This document shows, piece by piece, positions 8,787 through 16,779 of a DNA stretch of 64,000 nucleotides. The translations under genes were made by a program, and so were the position numbers. The notes beneath the pieces are model-generated. The model did no database searches, was not told the DNA's origin, and was given only the letters and a program-made list of their open reading frames with translations. The DNA comes from Shinella sp. WSJ-2 (lineage in GTDB: Bacteria; Pseudomonadota; Alphaproteobacteria; Rhizobiales; Rhizobiaceae), in the NCBI RefSeq assembly GCF_003432075.1, contig NZ_QWBU01000001.1, forward strand, positions 434,001 through 498,000, given 5' to 3'. Numbering within the stretch: position 1 is the first letter of the stretch; every line of letters starts with the position of its first letter.

Positions 8787-8814
8787 AAAAAAGAGGCCCG
8801 CTTTCGCGCGCCTC
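8787..8814 (-). terminator. Rho-independent terminator after the aminotransferase gene
   Basis: Read leftward, GAGGCGCGCGAAAGCGGGCCTC is a GC-rich stem-loop followed directly by six T residues (8792-8787). It lies 50-77 nt after the aminotransferase stop codon. Confidence 0.75.
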
Positions 8815-8863
8815 AAATGTTTGGACCGGGGAATGGTCGTTCCAAACAAGCCTTTTGAAGGAC

Positions 8864-10279
8864 TTAGCCCTTCCAGAGCCCCTCCCGGACGAGATCGTCC
8901 ATGGTGAGTTCAATGCCGCTGCGCAGGATTGCCGTCATGTCGTCGATCTGTGAAAGCGAGATGGTGAGCGGCGGCGACATCACGCACATGTTAATGAGCG
9001 GACGCACCAGAAGGCCGAGTTCCTGGCAATGCTTGTCTATACGCTTGCCGACTTCCAGATCGAGCGTCAGCGGATTGTTGCTGACGCGATCGGCGACGCA
9101 TTCGACGCAGGCCATCAGCCCCAGACCGCGCACCTCGCCGACCAGCGGCAACGCTTCCAGCGCCTTAAGGCCTGCCTGGAAATGGTCCGAGACCGCCCGC
9201 GTATGCGCCAGCAGTCCACCTTCGAGAATATCGAGGTTCTTCAGCGCCACCGCGCAGCCCACGGGGTGGCTGGAGTAGGTGAGCCCGTGCGCGAACATCG
9301 CCTCGGAATGGTTCGAGCGGCGCAGTTCTTCGAACAGCCGCCCCGCGATCATCACGCCGCCGAGCGGAAAGTAGCCCGAGGTGACCCCCTTGGCGAAGGT
9401 GATCATGTCGGGCTCAATGTCGAAAACGTCCTTCGCGGCGAAGACATGCCCGAGCCGGCCGAAGGCCGTCACCACCTCGTCGGCGATGAACAGGATGTCA
9501 TTGGCGCGGCAAAGGGCGTGCATGCGCTTGAGATAGCCCGGCGGCGGCACGATAACGCCGCCCGAGGCCATGACGGGCTCGGCGATGAAGGCGCCGATAT
9601 TGTCCGCCCCCTTTTCCTCGATGACCTGCCGGAACTCCTCGACGAGAAAATCGCAGAAGGCGTCGATGCTCATACCGTCAGGCCGGCGGAACGGGTTCGG
9701 GCAAGAAAGCTTCACCACCAGCTCGGAAGCGCTGTCCATCCAGTCATGGTCGCGCGGCCGGCCGTTGAGCGAGGCGGAGAGATAGGTCGAGCCGTGATAG
9801 CCGCCCTGCCGCGAGACGATCAGCTTCTTCTCCGGCCGGCCCTTCACATTGTTGGCGAACTGCATGAAGCGCAGCGCCGTCTCGACCGCCGAGGAGCCTC
9901 CCGTCGTGTAGAAAACGTGGTCGACGCCATCAGGCGCATGACCGGCGAGCCGGGCCGAGAGCACGGCCGACGGCGTGTTGGTCGTGTACCAGGGCGAGTT
10001 ATAGGAGAGCTCCATGGCCTGCGAGGCCATCACATCGGCAAGCTCGCGGTTGCGATGGCCGGCATTGACGCACCACATGCCGGCGGGGCCGTCGATCAGC
10101 TTTCGTCCGGCCGCATCCGTCACATAGATGCCCTCGCCCGACTCGATCCTTCCGCGCGCCTCCGCGCCGATGGAGCCCGAAACCGGCCAGGGCTGCACGA
10201 GATGCCGCTCGGCAAGCCGGGTCAGATCGTCGGCCACCTCTTCGACCGGTTCGTTCGCCGTTTTCGGAATTGCCGCCAT
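8864..10279 (-). CDS. Class III PLP-dependent aminotransferase (polyamine/omega-amino acid type)
   Basis: 471 aa from the ATG at 10279, preceded by GGAGAGG; in-frame starts upstream lack this. Class III signature: cofactor loop TTGGSSAVETALRF, the Asp that contacts PLP in FIADEVVTAFGR, and the Schiff-base lysine in ITFAKGVTSGYFPLGG. These enzymes move an omega-amino group from a diamine, beta-alanine, GABA-like or related amine to pyruvate. The gene is divergent from the ABC transporter operon across a shared operator (10355-10368), so it probably acts on the transported amine or its demethylated product. Close paralogues handle putrescine or taurine, so the substrate cannot be read from sequence. 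Confidence 0.9.
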   Translation of the reverse strand: MAAIPKTANEPVEEVADDLTRLAERHLVQPWPVSGSIGAEARGRIESGEGIYVTDAAGRKLIDGPAGMWCVNAGHRNRELADVMASQAMELSYNSPWYTTNTPSAVLSARLAGHAPDGVDHVFYTTGGSSAVETALRFMQFANNVKGRPEKKLIVSRQGGYHGSTYLSASLNGRPRDHDWMDSASELVVKLSCPNPFRRPDGMSIDAFCDFLVEEFRQVIEEKGADNIGAFIAEPVMASGGVIVPPPGYLKRMHALCRANDILFIADEVVTAFGRLGHVFAAKDVFDIEPDMITFAKGVTSGYFPLGGVMIAGRLFEELRRSNHSEAMFAHGLTYSSHPVGCAVALKNLDILEGGLLAHTRAVSDHFQAGLKALEALPLVGEVRGLGLMACVECVADRVSNNPLTLDLEVGKRIDKHCQELGLLVRPLINMCVMSPPLTISLSQIDDMTAILRSGIELTMDDLVREGLWKG

Positions 10280-10354
10280 GTCCCTCTCCATCGATAATTT
10301 GCGAAAAGAATCTGCGATCAACAATATGAAAGATCTCGTATTTCCCGATCATAT

Positions 10355-10368
10355 TGAATGTTCGTTCA
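10355..10368. promoter_or_regulatory. Shared operator TGAATGTTCGTTCA, site 2 (aminotransferase/transporter)
   Basis: TGAATGTTCGTTCA is the centre of ATTGAA-tgttcg-TTCAAT, 6-bp perfect arms. It lies 76 nt from the aminotransferase start and 145 nt from the permease start, so one bound regulator could control both divergent units. Confidence 0.65.
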
Positions 10369-10513
10369 ATCAATATTGCAGAAACAGGGCTTGATTTCAA
10401 CGGGGATTTGGGCGCATGTTTCGTTTCGGGAACAACGAAGCCGAAAAGGCGACCGCCATGGGAATGGGAAAGCTCACCCTTTATGAAAGTTGTCGTCGCG
10501 GGAGCCTTGCCCG

Positions 10514-11431
10514 ATGACGGCGGCGGCGTTCGGACCGATCGCCGAAACATCCTCTCCCTCCAGACGCCGGGCCTGGATGCGGAGCGAAGAGGCCCGTGGC
10601 CTCGCCATGATCTCACCGACCTTTCTCTATGCGCTGGCGCTGCTCTTCCTCCCGGTTCTCATCGTCATCGCCTACAGTTTCTGGACCCAGAACTATCTCG
10701 AGATCGACCGCACCTTCACGCTGGAAAATTACCGGCAAGCGCTGACGGAACCGATCTACCGCGACCTCTTCGTCCGCTCGCTGTGGATTTCACTGACAGT
10801 CAGCGTCGTCACCGTCGTGTTTTCCTATCCAGTCGCCTGGTTCATTTCCTTCCATGGCGGCGTGCACAAGAACCTCTGGCTCTTCCTCATCACCGTGCCC
10901 TGCTGGACGAGCTACCTGCTGCGCGTCATGTCGTGGAAGGTCATTCTTGGCTACGGCGGCGTGATGAACACCGGTCTCATTTCGATGGGCCTCATCGACA
11001 AGCCGGTGACCTCGCTGCTCTACAATTCCAACGCCGTCGTCATCACGCTGGTGCACAGCTGGGCGGCCTTCGCCATCCTGCCGATCTATGTGTCGCTACA
11101 GAAGGTCGACCGTACGCTGATCGAAGCGGCGCGCGATCTCGGCGACAACAGGATCAAGGCCTTCTTCCGCATCACCCTGCCGCTCTCGCTGCCCGGCGTC
11201 ATCTCCGCCTTTCTGATCGTCATGATTCCAACCGTCGGCGACTACGTCACGCCCCGCCTCGTCGGCGGCAAGGACGGCGTGATGATCGCAACCGCCATCC
11301 AGGCGCAGTTCGGCAAGGCCGCCAACTGGCCGCTGGGTGCGGCCCTCTCGGTCACGACCATGGTGCTCGTCTCGCTGTCCGCCGCAGCCGTGGTTCTCGC
11401 GCTGAAATTCGCTATCAGGAGGATCAAATGA
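10514..11431 (+). CDS. Polyamine/betaine-type ABC transporter permease (PotB/PotH-like)
   Basis: 305 aa from the ATG at 10514, with a GGGAG 9 nt upstream; a TTG at 10490 is rejected. There are six likely membrane helices. The cytoplasmic EAA loop that docks the ATPase is readable as EAARDLGDNRIKAFFRITLP. The conserved PotB-type segment GDYVTPRLVGG lies before the last helices. It is the first gene of a permease-permease-ATPase operon. The cognate binding protein is encoded separately at 13979-15061. Confidence 0.9.
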   Translation: MTAAAFGPIAETSSPSRRRAWMRSEEARGLAMISPTFLYALALLFLPVLIVIAYSFWTQNYLEIDRTFTLENYRQALTEPIYRDLFVRSLWISLTVSVVTVVFSYPVAWFISFHGGVHKNLWLFLITVPCWTSYLLRVMSWKVILGYGGVMNTGLISMGLIDKPVTSLLYNSNAVVITLVHSWAAFAILPIYVSLQKVDRTLIEAARDLGDNRIKAFFRITLPLSLPGVISAFLIVMIPTVGDYVTPRLVGGKDGVMIATAIQAQFGKAANWPLGAALSVTTMVLVSLSAAAVVLALKFAIRRIK

Positions 11432-12252
11432 GCCTCCTCACGCAGCGCCTGCGCTTCATTCCGTTTCTGCCCATCTATGTGGCGCTCTATTTCCTGTTCC
11501 TCTACCTGCCGATCCTGCTGCTACCGATCTTCTCCTTCAACAATGCGGCCACCACCACCTTCCCGCTCGCCGGCTTCACGACCAAGTGGTACGCCTCGCT
11601 CTCCGGCAATTCGGTGATGCTGGAGGCGGCCTGGAACAGCCTGATTGTCGGCCTGTCCGTCTCGTTGCTGTCGACCATTCTCGGCATCTGCGCGGCCCGC
11701 GCCATCACGCGCCACCGCTTTCGCGGCCAACGTGCCGCCGCCGGCCTCATTATGGCGCCGCTCTTCCTGCCGGAGATCATCGTCGCCGTCTCGCTCCTGA
11801 TGATCGTGCTGGCAATGGGCGTGGAACTATCGCTCGTCACCGTCATCCTCGGCCAGACGGTGTTCTGCGTGCCCTATGCCATGTCGGTGCTGGTTTCGGG
11901 CTTCGAGGGCTTCGACCGCAGCCTGGAGGAAGCCTCCTACGATCTCGGCGAAACCGCCATCGGCACGTTCCGCCGCGTGACGCTGCCGGTGGTGGCTCCC
12001 GCCATCGTCTCAAGCCTGCTCGTCACCTTCACCATCTCGCTGGACGAGTTCATCCTCGCCTTCTTCCTCTCCGGCACCGAGCCGACGCTGCCGGTCTATA
12101 TCTGGGGCCAGCTGCGCTTTGCCGCCAAGCTGCCGGGGGTGCTGGCGCTCGGCACGATCATGCTCGTCGTCTCCATCCTGATGCTCACCCTCGCCGAAAT
12201 CCTGCGCCGCCGTGCCGAACGCCGCACGCAGCTGGCACATGCCCTGCCCTAG
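11428..12252 (+). CDS. Polyamine/betaine-type ABC transporter permease (PotC/PotI-like)
   Basis: 274 aa. The start codon at 11428 overlaps the preceding permease stop (ATGA) and follows a CAGGAGGATC ribosome-binding site, indicating translational coupling. The open frame extends far upstream, but that part only shadows the first permease. It has six hydrophobic segments, the EAA loop EEASYDLGETAIGTFRRVTLP region and the ISLDEFILAFFLSG motif typical of PotC/PotI proteins. Its TAG stop codon lies inside the long hairpin of repeat copy B. Confidence 0.9.
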   Translation: MSLLTQRLRFIPFLPIYVALYFLFLYLPILLLPIFSFNNAATTTFPLAGFTTKWYASLSGNSVMLEAAWNSLIVGLSVSLLSTILGICAARAITRHRFRGQRAAAGLIMAPLFLPEIIVAVSLLMIVLAMGVELSLVTVILGQTVFCVPYAMSVLVSGFEGFDRSLEEASYDLGETAIGTFRRVTLPVVAPAIVSSLLVTFTISLDEFILAFFLSGTEPTLPVYIWGQLRFAAKLPGVLALGTIMLVVSILMLTLAEILRRRAERRTQLAHALP

Positions 12253-12288
12253 AGCCTGTCTGGTTCATCCTGAACCAGACAGGCTCTA
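12250..12288. repeat. Perfect 18-bp inverted repeat overlapping the permease stop codon
   Basis: 12250-12267 and 12271-12288 are exact reverse complements separated by TCC. The left arm begins with the TAG stop of the second permease gene. The right arm is continuous with dispersed repeat copy B. Such a hairpin could protect or attenuate the polycistronic mRNA before the ATPase gene. Confidence 0.85.
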
Positions 12289-12349
12289 GATTTCTTTGTT
12301 GTCGTTTGTCTTGTCGGGAAAACCGGTTCCCACTTTTCCCGGACAAACT
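12278..12349 (-). repeat. Dispersed repeat, copy B (inverted relative to copy A)
   Basis: The reverse complement of this segment matches 5983-6053 over about 70 bp, including AGTGGGAACCGGTTTTCC, AGACAAACGA and TCTAGAGCCTGTC. It is inserted between the second permease gene and the ATPase gene, and its outer edge reaches to within a few bases of the ATPase ribosome-binding site. Confidence 0.75.
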
Positions 12350-12361
12350 CTAGGAGTTCTC

Positions 12362-13471
12362 ATGAGCGACCGCGCGATGATCCAGATCGAAAACGTGTCA
12401 AAATTCTACGGCATCTACAAGGCGCTCGACGATGTCTCGCTGTCGATTGCCGAAGGTGAATTCTTCTCGCTGCTCGGCCCCTCCGGCTGCGGCAAGACCA
12501 CGCTCCTGCGCTCCATAGCCGGCTTCGAGAACCCGACGACCGGCGAGATCTATATTGATGGCGTGCCCTCACTGGCTCTGCCGCCGAACAAGCGGCCGAC
12601 CAATATGGTCTTCCAGAGCTACGCCATCTTCCCGCATCTCGACGTCGCGGAAAACGTTGCCTACGGGCTGAAGCGGCTCAAGCTCTCGCCCGAGGAGGAA
12701 AAAAAACGCGTCGGCGATGCGCTCGACATGGTGCGCCTCTCCGGCCTCGGCCGGCGTAAGGCGCATGAACTCTCCGGCGGCCAGCGCCAGCGCGTGGCGC
12801 TCGCCCGCGCGCTGGTCATGCGCCCGAAGGTGCTGCTGCTCGACGAGCCGCTGTCGGCTCTCGACAAGAAGCTGCGCGAGGAAATGCAGGTCGAGCTGCG
12901 CACGCTGCAGAAGGCCGTCGGCATCACCTTCATCCTCGTCACGCACGATCAGTATGAGGCGCTCGCCCTTTCTGACCGCATCGCCGTGATGTTCGACGGC
13001 CGCATCGCGCAGATCGCCACTCCCAAGGAAATCTACCAGCGCCCGCGCACCCGCAAGGTGGCGGATTTCCTCGGCGGGATGAATTTCCTGAAGGCCAAAG
13101 TGCTCGGCGAACAGGGCAACGCCGTTTCCATCGATACCGCCCGCTTCGGCGCCGTGCAGCTGGTAAAGCCGCAGGGTTTTGCCACCAGCGACGGCCACGT
13201 CACCGTCGGCATCCGCCCGGAGCGCCTGAGGCTCCTGTGGGACGACGACCGCGCGCCGCATGAGCTTGCCGGCCGCATCGAGAACCGCGCCTATTTCGGT
13301 GAGGTTACCCATCTGACGGTCGGTATCGATGGGCTGGAACAACCGCTATCGATGGTGGAAACGAACAATTTCGGCGCGGACGACCTGCCGATCGGCGCCG
13401 AGATTCGCCTCGCTTATGATCCCGAGGCCTTTGTGCTGCTGGCCGAGGATCCGCCGGTGAGCCGCCTCTGA
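12362..13471 (+). CDS. Polyamine/betaine-type ABC transporter ATP-binding protein (PotA/PotG-like)
   Basis: 369 aa from the ATG at 12362, preceded by AGGAG. Walker A is GPSGCGKTT, the ABC signature is LSGGQRQR, Walker B is VLLLDEP, and the switch His is in VTHDQ. The C-terminal third is a TOBE domain (VGIRPERLRLL, then IENRAYFGEVTHL), as in PotA, where it can sense substrate or regulators. It energises the two upstream permeases. The operon ends at the terminator at 13567-13591. Confidence 0.9.
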   Translation: MSDRAMIQIENVSKFYGIYKALDDVSLSIAEGEFFSLLGPSGCGKTTLLRSIAGFENPTTGEIYIDGVPSLALPPNKRPTNMVFQSYAIFPHLDVAENVAYGLKRLKLSPEEEKKRVGDALDMVRLSGLGRRKAHELSGGQRQRVALARALVMRPKVLLLDEPLSALDKKLREEMQVELRTLQKAVGITFILVTHDQYEALALSDRIAVMFDGRIAQIATPKEIYQRPRTRKVADFLGGMNFLKAKVLGEQGNAVSIDTARFGAVQLVKPQGFATSDGHVTVGIRPERLRLLWDDDRAPHELAGRIENRAYFGEVTHLTVGIDGLEQPLSMVETNNFGADDLPIGAEIRLAYDPEAFVLLAEDPPVSRL

Positions 13472-13566
13472 AGTACATCGCGATCGCTCGGATTCACGCT
13501 TTGCTTCCGGACATCTCAGCCGCAAAAGCGGCTGCGCGGTTTTGTATAACCCGCTTTCCGAAAAGC

Positions 13567-13591
13567 AAAACTCCCGGAAGGCCGGGAGTTT
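13567..13591. terminator. Bidirectional terminator after the transporter operon
   Basis: AAAACTCCCGG-AAG-GCCGGGAGTTT forms a strong short hairpin with A residues before and T residues after. It separates the rightward ATPase gene from the leftward 62-codon gene. Just before it (about 13510-13555) is a stem GCCGCAAAAGCGGC region that resembles other rhizobial intergenic repeats. Confidence 0.75.
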
Positions 13592-13626
13592 AAGTCAATC
13601 GATATCAATATGCGAAAACAACTCAC

Positions 13627-13815
13627 CTATTGATCAAATTCGAATGTTGCCGGTACATAGTCTGCCGGCAAGCCGAGGCGAACACGTTGTCCATCGCACC
13701 AGCTTTGCGCATGGGCCTGCATCTTGAAAGATCGTTGCAATTCCTCGCCGTTCTCCATGACAATGACGATCCAGTCGTCCTTGTCACAGATAAGCGTTAC
13801 AGAGTTTGGCTGCAT
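13627..13815 (-). CDS. Small conserved-looking hypothetical protein, 62 aa
   Basis: 62 aa from an ATG at 13815 with an AAGGGGG ribosome-binding site. The protein (starting MQPNSVTLICDKDDWIVIV) is compact, acidic and has no signal or membrane segment. The pattern of two beta strands, then KMQAHAQSWCDGQRVRLGLP with a predicted helix, resembles small rhizobial proteins that carry a DUF-like beta-beta-alpha fold. It sits between the transporter operon and the binding-protein operon, so it may be the last gene of the latter or independent. Function unknown. Confidence 0.65.
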   Translation of the reverse strand: MQPNSVTLICDKDDWIVIVMENGEELQRSFKMQAHAQSWCDGQRVRLGLPADYVPATFEFDQ

Positions 13816-13978
13816 GGCCGCCCCCTTTCGTTCACTGGGGCGGAAGCTCCTTAACCTTCAGCGGTGGCGCCCGTATCAATTACCACCGATGAAACAATCA
13901 TACGCTTTTTCCGTCGAATGTCGAATGAAGGGTGTGTGACCCTGCTCCGCCAGGGGGTGACGTCACATGCTGGCATGA

Positions 13979-15061
13979 TCAATAACCCGATTTGATCTTC
14001 TCGAATTCGGCGATCATCTTCTGCCGTAGTTCCGTCGGCATCGGCGATTGGAAGAGCGTGTTGGCGACGAAGGTATCGACGTCGGCATAGCCTTTGTCCT
14101 TCAGGATCTTCGGATCCACGGCCGCCATGCCCTTGGCATTGGAATGACCATAGCCCCAGCTCTCGACCATATAAGCAGCGACCGCGGGATCGGTGACGGC
14201 ATTGAGATAATCATAGGCAAGATCTGGGTTCGCTTCGGCCCCCTTCAGGCGCACATAGCCGCAGACCCAGGTCGAAAGGCCTTCCTTGGTGTCCTTTTTG
14301 ATGGCGACGGGCTGGCTCTCGGCCTGCAGGGTCGTCGCCGTCTCGTTCCAGGCCCAGGCGAGATCGACCTCGCCGCTCGCCATCGCCTGACTGAGGTCCG
14401 TGTTGTCGGTCCAGTACAGGCGCACGTTCTTGTGCACTTCGCGCAGGAAGGCGGAGGCCTCCTGGAACTGCGCATCCGTCATCGTCGTCCAGTCCTTCAC
14501 CCCGATAGCGAGGCTGGCCAGCGCATAGGCGTCATCGACATTGTCGCCGATCGACACGCGATCCTTGAACTTGGGATCGGCGAAGGCCTTGAGCGAGGCG
14601 ACCTCTTCGGGTTTGACCGTGTCGGTGCGATAGGTCAGCACTGTGTTGCCCCATTCGAAGGGAATGAACCAGGCGGTACCGTCATCCGACGTCATCAGGT
14701 TCTTCATCGCCTTGAAATTCGGCAGCACACCGTTCCAGGAGGTGAGCTTGGCCGTGTCGAGCGGCTCCAGAAGCCCCGCCTCGCGCCACTTCACGACACT
14801 CTGCGAACAGGGATGCGCCACATCGGCCTTGAAGCCCGAACGCAGCTTCTGGAACGCTTCTTCCTCATCGCCGAAGAAGGAGAAATCCGGCTCGGCGCCG
14901 GTCTTTTCGGTATATTTCGGATGGAAGGCCGGGTCCTCATAGCCGGACCAGTCGAAGACGGTCAGGCTATCGGCGGAGAAGGCAGGAAGAGCGGGTCCGA
15001 GGGCAAGGACGGTGGCAAGTGCCGCTGTCGTAAGATACCTGGCCGTTTTTGCAGTCGTCAT
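13979..15061 (-). CDS. Periplasmic polyamine/betaine-type substrate-binding protein (PotD/PotF-like)
   Basis: 360 aa from the ATG at 15061, with GGAAGGAG upstream; the frame runs further left only as noise. Signal peptide: MTTAKTARYLTTAALATVLA then ALPAFSA. The mature start LTVFDWSGYEDP and the segments PFEWGNTVLTYRTD and DLAWAWNETATTLQ are typical of PotD/PotF proteins. The aromatic residues along these loops could box a cationic methylammonium group, which fits a betaine-like ligand, but this is inference. It lies 29 nt after the TetR gene in one operon, apart from its permeases. Confidence 0.9.
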   Translation of the reverse strand: MTTAKTARYLTTAALATVLALGPALPAFSADSLTVFDWSGYEDPAFHPKYTEKTGAEPDFSFFGDEEEAFQKLRSGFKADVAHPCSQSVVKWREAGLLEPLDTAKLTSWNGVLPNFKAMKNLMTSDDGTAWFIPFEWGNTVLTYRTDTVKPEEVASLKAFADPKFKDRVSIGDNVDDAYALASLAIGVKDWTTMTDAQFQEASAFLREVHKNVRLYWTDNTDLSQAMASGEVDLAWAWNETATTLQAESQPVAIKKDTKEGLSTWVCGYVRLKGAEANPDLAYDYLNAVTDPAVAAYMVESWGYGHSNAKGMAAVDPKILKDKGYADVDTFVANTLFQSPMPTELRQKMIAEFEKIKSGY

Positions 15062-15090
15062 GCCGTTCTCCTTCCCCGTTTTCGGGTTCC

Positions 15091-15801
15091 CTATTGTGGT
15101 TTTGGTCCTTGCAAAGTGAGATGCTTCGGGAAGGCCACGACGACGAAGGCGATGGCCGCTTCCAGCGCCTTTTCCCGCGTCGTGCCGTCGCCCATCATCA
15201 GGCGCAGCCACAGGCCTTCCAGCATGGCGCAGAGCGACAGCGCCATCGGTTCCGGTTCGTAATCGTAGCCGCCCTCCGCCTTGAGGTCGGCGCAGAGCGC
15301 GATCACCGTTTCCTGGTATTTGACGTCGCGCGCGCCGCACAGCGCCTGATAGGTCGGCCGCGACTTCGCCTCGCCCCAGAAGGCGCACCAGGCGGCAAGC
15401 TTGCGCTTCGTGCAGATTTTCCGGTCGAAATCCGCATGCACGATGGCCCACAGGCGGCTGGCGACGCTGGGACCGGCCTTTTCGAGCGCCGAATTCCAGT
15501 GGTCGCCATACTCTTCCGACATGAATTGCAGCGTGGCGATGAGCAGGTTTTCCTTACTCTCAAAATGGAAGTTGACGATGCCGCGGGACAGACCCGCACC
15601 ATCGGCCACATCCGCCAGCGTCGTGTCGGAATAGCCGCGCTTGGCCAGCGAATCGATCGTCGCCTCGATGAGCTGTTGCCGTCTCGTTTCCTTGGACGCC
15701 TTGCGGCCCCGCTTCTCGCCGTCACCCGAGCCCTGATCAGCCCCGCCTGCCCGCATCTTCACCGTCACCTTGCCTTTGGGATTCTTCAGCACCACCGTCA
15801 T
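15091..15801 (-). CDS. TetR family regulator, BetI-like
   Basis: 236 aa from the ATG at 15801, which overlaps the methyltransferase stop (ATGA). After a 35-residue basic, flexible N-terminus comes RRQQLIEATIDSLAKRGYSD and the recognition helix in GLSRGIVNFHFESKENLL. The C-terminal domain has the BetI/TetR_C_6 look (RKLAAWCAFWGEAKSRPTYQ). BetI responds to choline, so a quaternary or methylated amine is a sensible inducer here. As the only regulator gene in the block, it is the best candidate to bind the three TGAATGWWCRTTCA sites, one of which lies in its own operon promoter. Confidence 0.88.
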   Translation of the reverse strand: MTVVLKNPKGKVTVKMRAGGADQGSGDGEKRGRKASKETRRQQLIEATIDSLAKRGYSDTTLADVADGAGLSRGIVNFHFESKENLLIATLQFMSEEYGDHWNSALEKAGPSVASRLWAIVHADFDRKICTKRKLAAWCAFWGEAKSRPTYQALCGARDVKYQETVIALCADLKAEGGYDYEPEPMALSLCAMLEGLWLRLMMGDGTTREKALEAAIAFVVVAFPKHLTLQGPKPQ

Positions 15802-16616
15802 GGGCGAATTCCCGCGGCCGGCCTGCTTGCGCGCAGATGAGTGGGACAATGCTCCCCGCTGTCAAGAACCTTCTGCATGGCGGTCCAGGTGCGGATGTTC
15901 TTCGCGACATAGGCCTCGCCGACCGCGGCAACGGCGTCCGCATAAAGCGGCCCTTTCAGCCGCTCCAGCTCGCCGCGCGCCACTTCGCGATACCAGGCGT
16001 TTCGGCTCTCCGCGATACCATCGGTGAAGCCAGCCTGCGCCATCGCGCGCAGATATCGGCATGAAGATGCCATGCCGAAGCTCAGGCCCTCGGCGGCGAT
16101 ATAATCCTTCATATCGGGGCTCGGTTCGCCGTCATGACCGATCAGCCAGTCAGAGGCGGCAAGCATGCCACCGGGCTTCAGCACCCGGAACAACTCGGCA
16201 AACAGCGCCTCCTTGTCCGGCACATGGATCATCGCGTCCTTGGAGAAGACGACATCGAAAGCGCCGTCATCGAAGGGCAGTCGCCCCGGCGAGCTCGCGA
16301 CAAAATGGGCGACGGACGACAGGACCTGCACGGCCGCAGCCGCCTTCGCCCGCTCGATGACGGGCTGTTCGACATCATAACCGACGATCTCCGCCGGACG
16401 GTAGGTCCTGGCGATATGCAGCGTAATGCCGCCGGCGCCGCAGCCGAAATCGAGAATGGACTTGCCCGCGAGATCAATGCCTGCGAGCACGCGATCGACT
16501 TCCGCCGGGCCGCCGGGCGAAAGATAGCCCTCGCCCCACATCACGCCGAGGAAGCGGATCGCCGCCTCGTCATATTCCGCTTCCGTCGCTGCACCATTCT
16601 CGACTGCCGCCGTCAT
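15798..16616 (-). CDS. Class I SAM-dependent small-molecule methyltransferase (PEAMT-like)
   Basis: 272 aa. SAM motif I is ILDFGCGAGGITLHIA (about residues 54-69). The later segment SKDAMIHVPDKEALFAELF followed by LKPGGMLAASDW strongly recalls phosphoethanolamine N-methyltransferases (SRDxxLHIxDK...WLKPGGKxLIxDY). An N-methyltransferase is therefore likelier than a lipid or protein methylase. It is the first gene of the methyltransferase-tetR-binding protein operon, divergent from the FAD oxidoreductases. Having a methyltransferase beside demethylases is odd: it may rebuild a methylated product or regenerate a one-carbon acceptor. Confidence 0.8.
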   Translation of the reverse strand: MTAAVENGAATEAEYDEAAIRFLGVMWGEGYLSPGGPAEVDRVLAGIDLAGKSILDFGCGAGGITLHIARTYRPAEIVGYDVEQPVIERAKAAAAVQVLSSVAHFVASSPGRLPFDDGAFDVVFSKDAMIHVPDKEALFAELFRVLKPGGMLAASDWLIGHDGEPSPDMKDYIAAEGLSFGMASSCRYLRAMAQAGFTDGIAESRNAWYREVARGELERLKGPLYADAVAAVGEAYVAKNIRTWTAMQKVLDSGEHCPTHLRASRPAAGIRP

Positions 16617-16704
16617 GGCTTCCCTGCTCTTGCGGCCCCATGGCCGGTGCGCATTCCAATGGATCGAAATTCTAGCGCATAATCAGGCGATTGCAAGATA
16701 CTTG

Positions 16705-16720
16705 CTGAATGATCATTCAG
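16705..16720. promoter_or_regulatory. Shared operator CTGAATGATCATTCAG, site 3 (methyltransferase/FAD operons)
   Basis: A perfect 16-bp palindrome midway between the divergent methyltransferase start (16616) and FAD oxidoreductase start (16780). It is the most symmetric of the three TGAATGWWCRTTCA sites. Confidence 0.75.
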
Positions 16721-16779
16721 AATATCTGGACAACATTTTGCTTTTGATGCAGCTTTTAGAAACAAGGGAGACATCAAAA

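Noticed and set aside
10354-11427. Extended N-terminus in front of the second permease
   Set aside because: It lies in another frame over the first permease gene; the ATGA-coupled start at 11428 with a good ribosome-binding site is the real one.
13936-13965. Hairpin after the binding-protein gene as a terminator
   Set aside because: ACCCTG/CAGGG pairing is short, has mismatches and no T run; support is too thin.
15062-15451. N-terminal extension of the binding protein
   Set aside because: It overlaps the TetR gene in another frame; the signal peptide starts at 15061.
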